Of a stretch of 64,000 nucleotides of DNA, positions 63,912 to 64,000 are shown in pieces. Below the pieces are notes generated by a model. That model did no database searches and was not told the origin of the DNA. It saw only the letters and a program-made list of their open reading frames with translations. The position numbers and the translations under genes were made by a program. Source of the stretch: Chaetoderma sp. LZ-2023a (lineage: Eukaryota > Mollusca > Caudofoveata > Chaetodermatida > Chaetodermatidae); contig CM067372.1 of assembly GCA_034401795.1 (NCBI GenBank), positions 16,090,424 to 16,154,423 of the forward strand, written 5' to 3'. Position 1 is the stretch's first letter. Every line of letters starts with the position of its first letter.

Positions 63912-64000
63912 AAAGACGGAGCGGAAATGAGGAGTCTGGTGAAGAGGACCTTTAGGACATGTACCAGAAGCAACGTTAAGTAACGACAAGTATAAGTAAC

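Larger units (their letters stand above)
61771..64000 (+). mobile_element. LINE (APE-type, CR1/Jockey-like), internally deleted
   Basis: Endonuclease, linker and the C-terminal half of RT are in the right order on the plus strand, but with several frame breaks and with the N-terminal half of RT missing at about 62800. The element may continue past the window. No target duplication can be assessed. Confidence 0.85.

Overview
The window looks like a metazoan genome, probably a lophotrochozoan such as a mollusc. I infer this only from the intron-rich CTLD/LDLa/CUB gene, the several retrotransposon classes and the long satellites; no marker fixes the species. There is no prokaryotic gene organisation, and I recognised no rRNA, tRNA or CRISPR. 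Two layers are superimposed. LAYER 1, HOST GENE (minus strand): nine exons between 50445 and 3386 can be built from splice signals and matching intron phases. In gene order they encode a C-type lectin domain (two exons, 50342-50445 and 40910-41140), an LDL-receptor class A module (32722-32820) and three CUB domains, each split by a phase-0 intron (31004-31137 + 29672-29894; 20077-20225 + 11043-11238; 10003-10178 + 3386-3551). Modules are separated by phase-1 introns. Both ends of the gene (signal peptide, C-terminus) are missing or unrecognised, so it is a partial extracellular or receptor-type protein. LAYER 2, MOBILE DNA: five full-length or nearly full-length DIRS-type tyrosine-recombinase retrotransposons (A 1-2946, cut by the window edge; B 12774-19814; C 21950-28933; D 32863-39887; E 42194-49988) plus a shattered relic F (54672-61228). 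All are on the minus strand, so each copy lying inside a long intron is in sense with the host gene. A-D form family 1; E and F form a second, diverged family 2. Each complete copy has inverted terminal repeats of about 155-177 bp, an internal complementary region (ICR) that contains the junction of the two ends, a Gag-like ORF with a seven-cysteine N-terminal motif, an RT-RNase H ORF and an overlapping tyrosine recombinase (YR) ORF. D is the most intact copy. B has lost the catalytic Tyr of its YR, C has lost the catalytic Arg I, and E is broken in Gag and RT but keeps an intact YR. REGION BY REGION: 1-2946 DIRS A; 3386-11238 CUB3 and half of CUB2, with a 6-kb satellite of 39-bp units; 11305-20010 minisatellites interrupted by DIRS B; 20077-20225 CUB2 first half; 21068-29273 a 155-160-bp tandem repeat element with inverted ends, split by DIRS C; 29672-32820 CUB1 and LDLa; 32863-39887 DIRS D; 40910-41140 CTLD second half; 42194-49988 DIRS E carrying a nested LINE 3' end; 50342-50445 CTLD first half; 50690-52498 a second copy of the inverted-end tandem element; 53061-54450 local duplications; 54672-61228 DIRS F broken by two hAT-type nonautonomous elements and a hAT transposase relic; 61228-64000 two LINE relics, one on each strand. 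The non-coding signals that seem most worth following are a covarying hairpin beside the ICR in both DIRS families, a shared inverted GGTRAGTAT pair at the element ends and ICR, and full CRE palindromes in both leaders.
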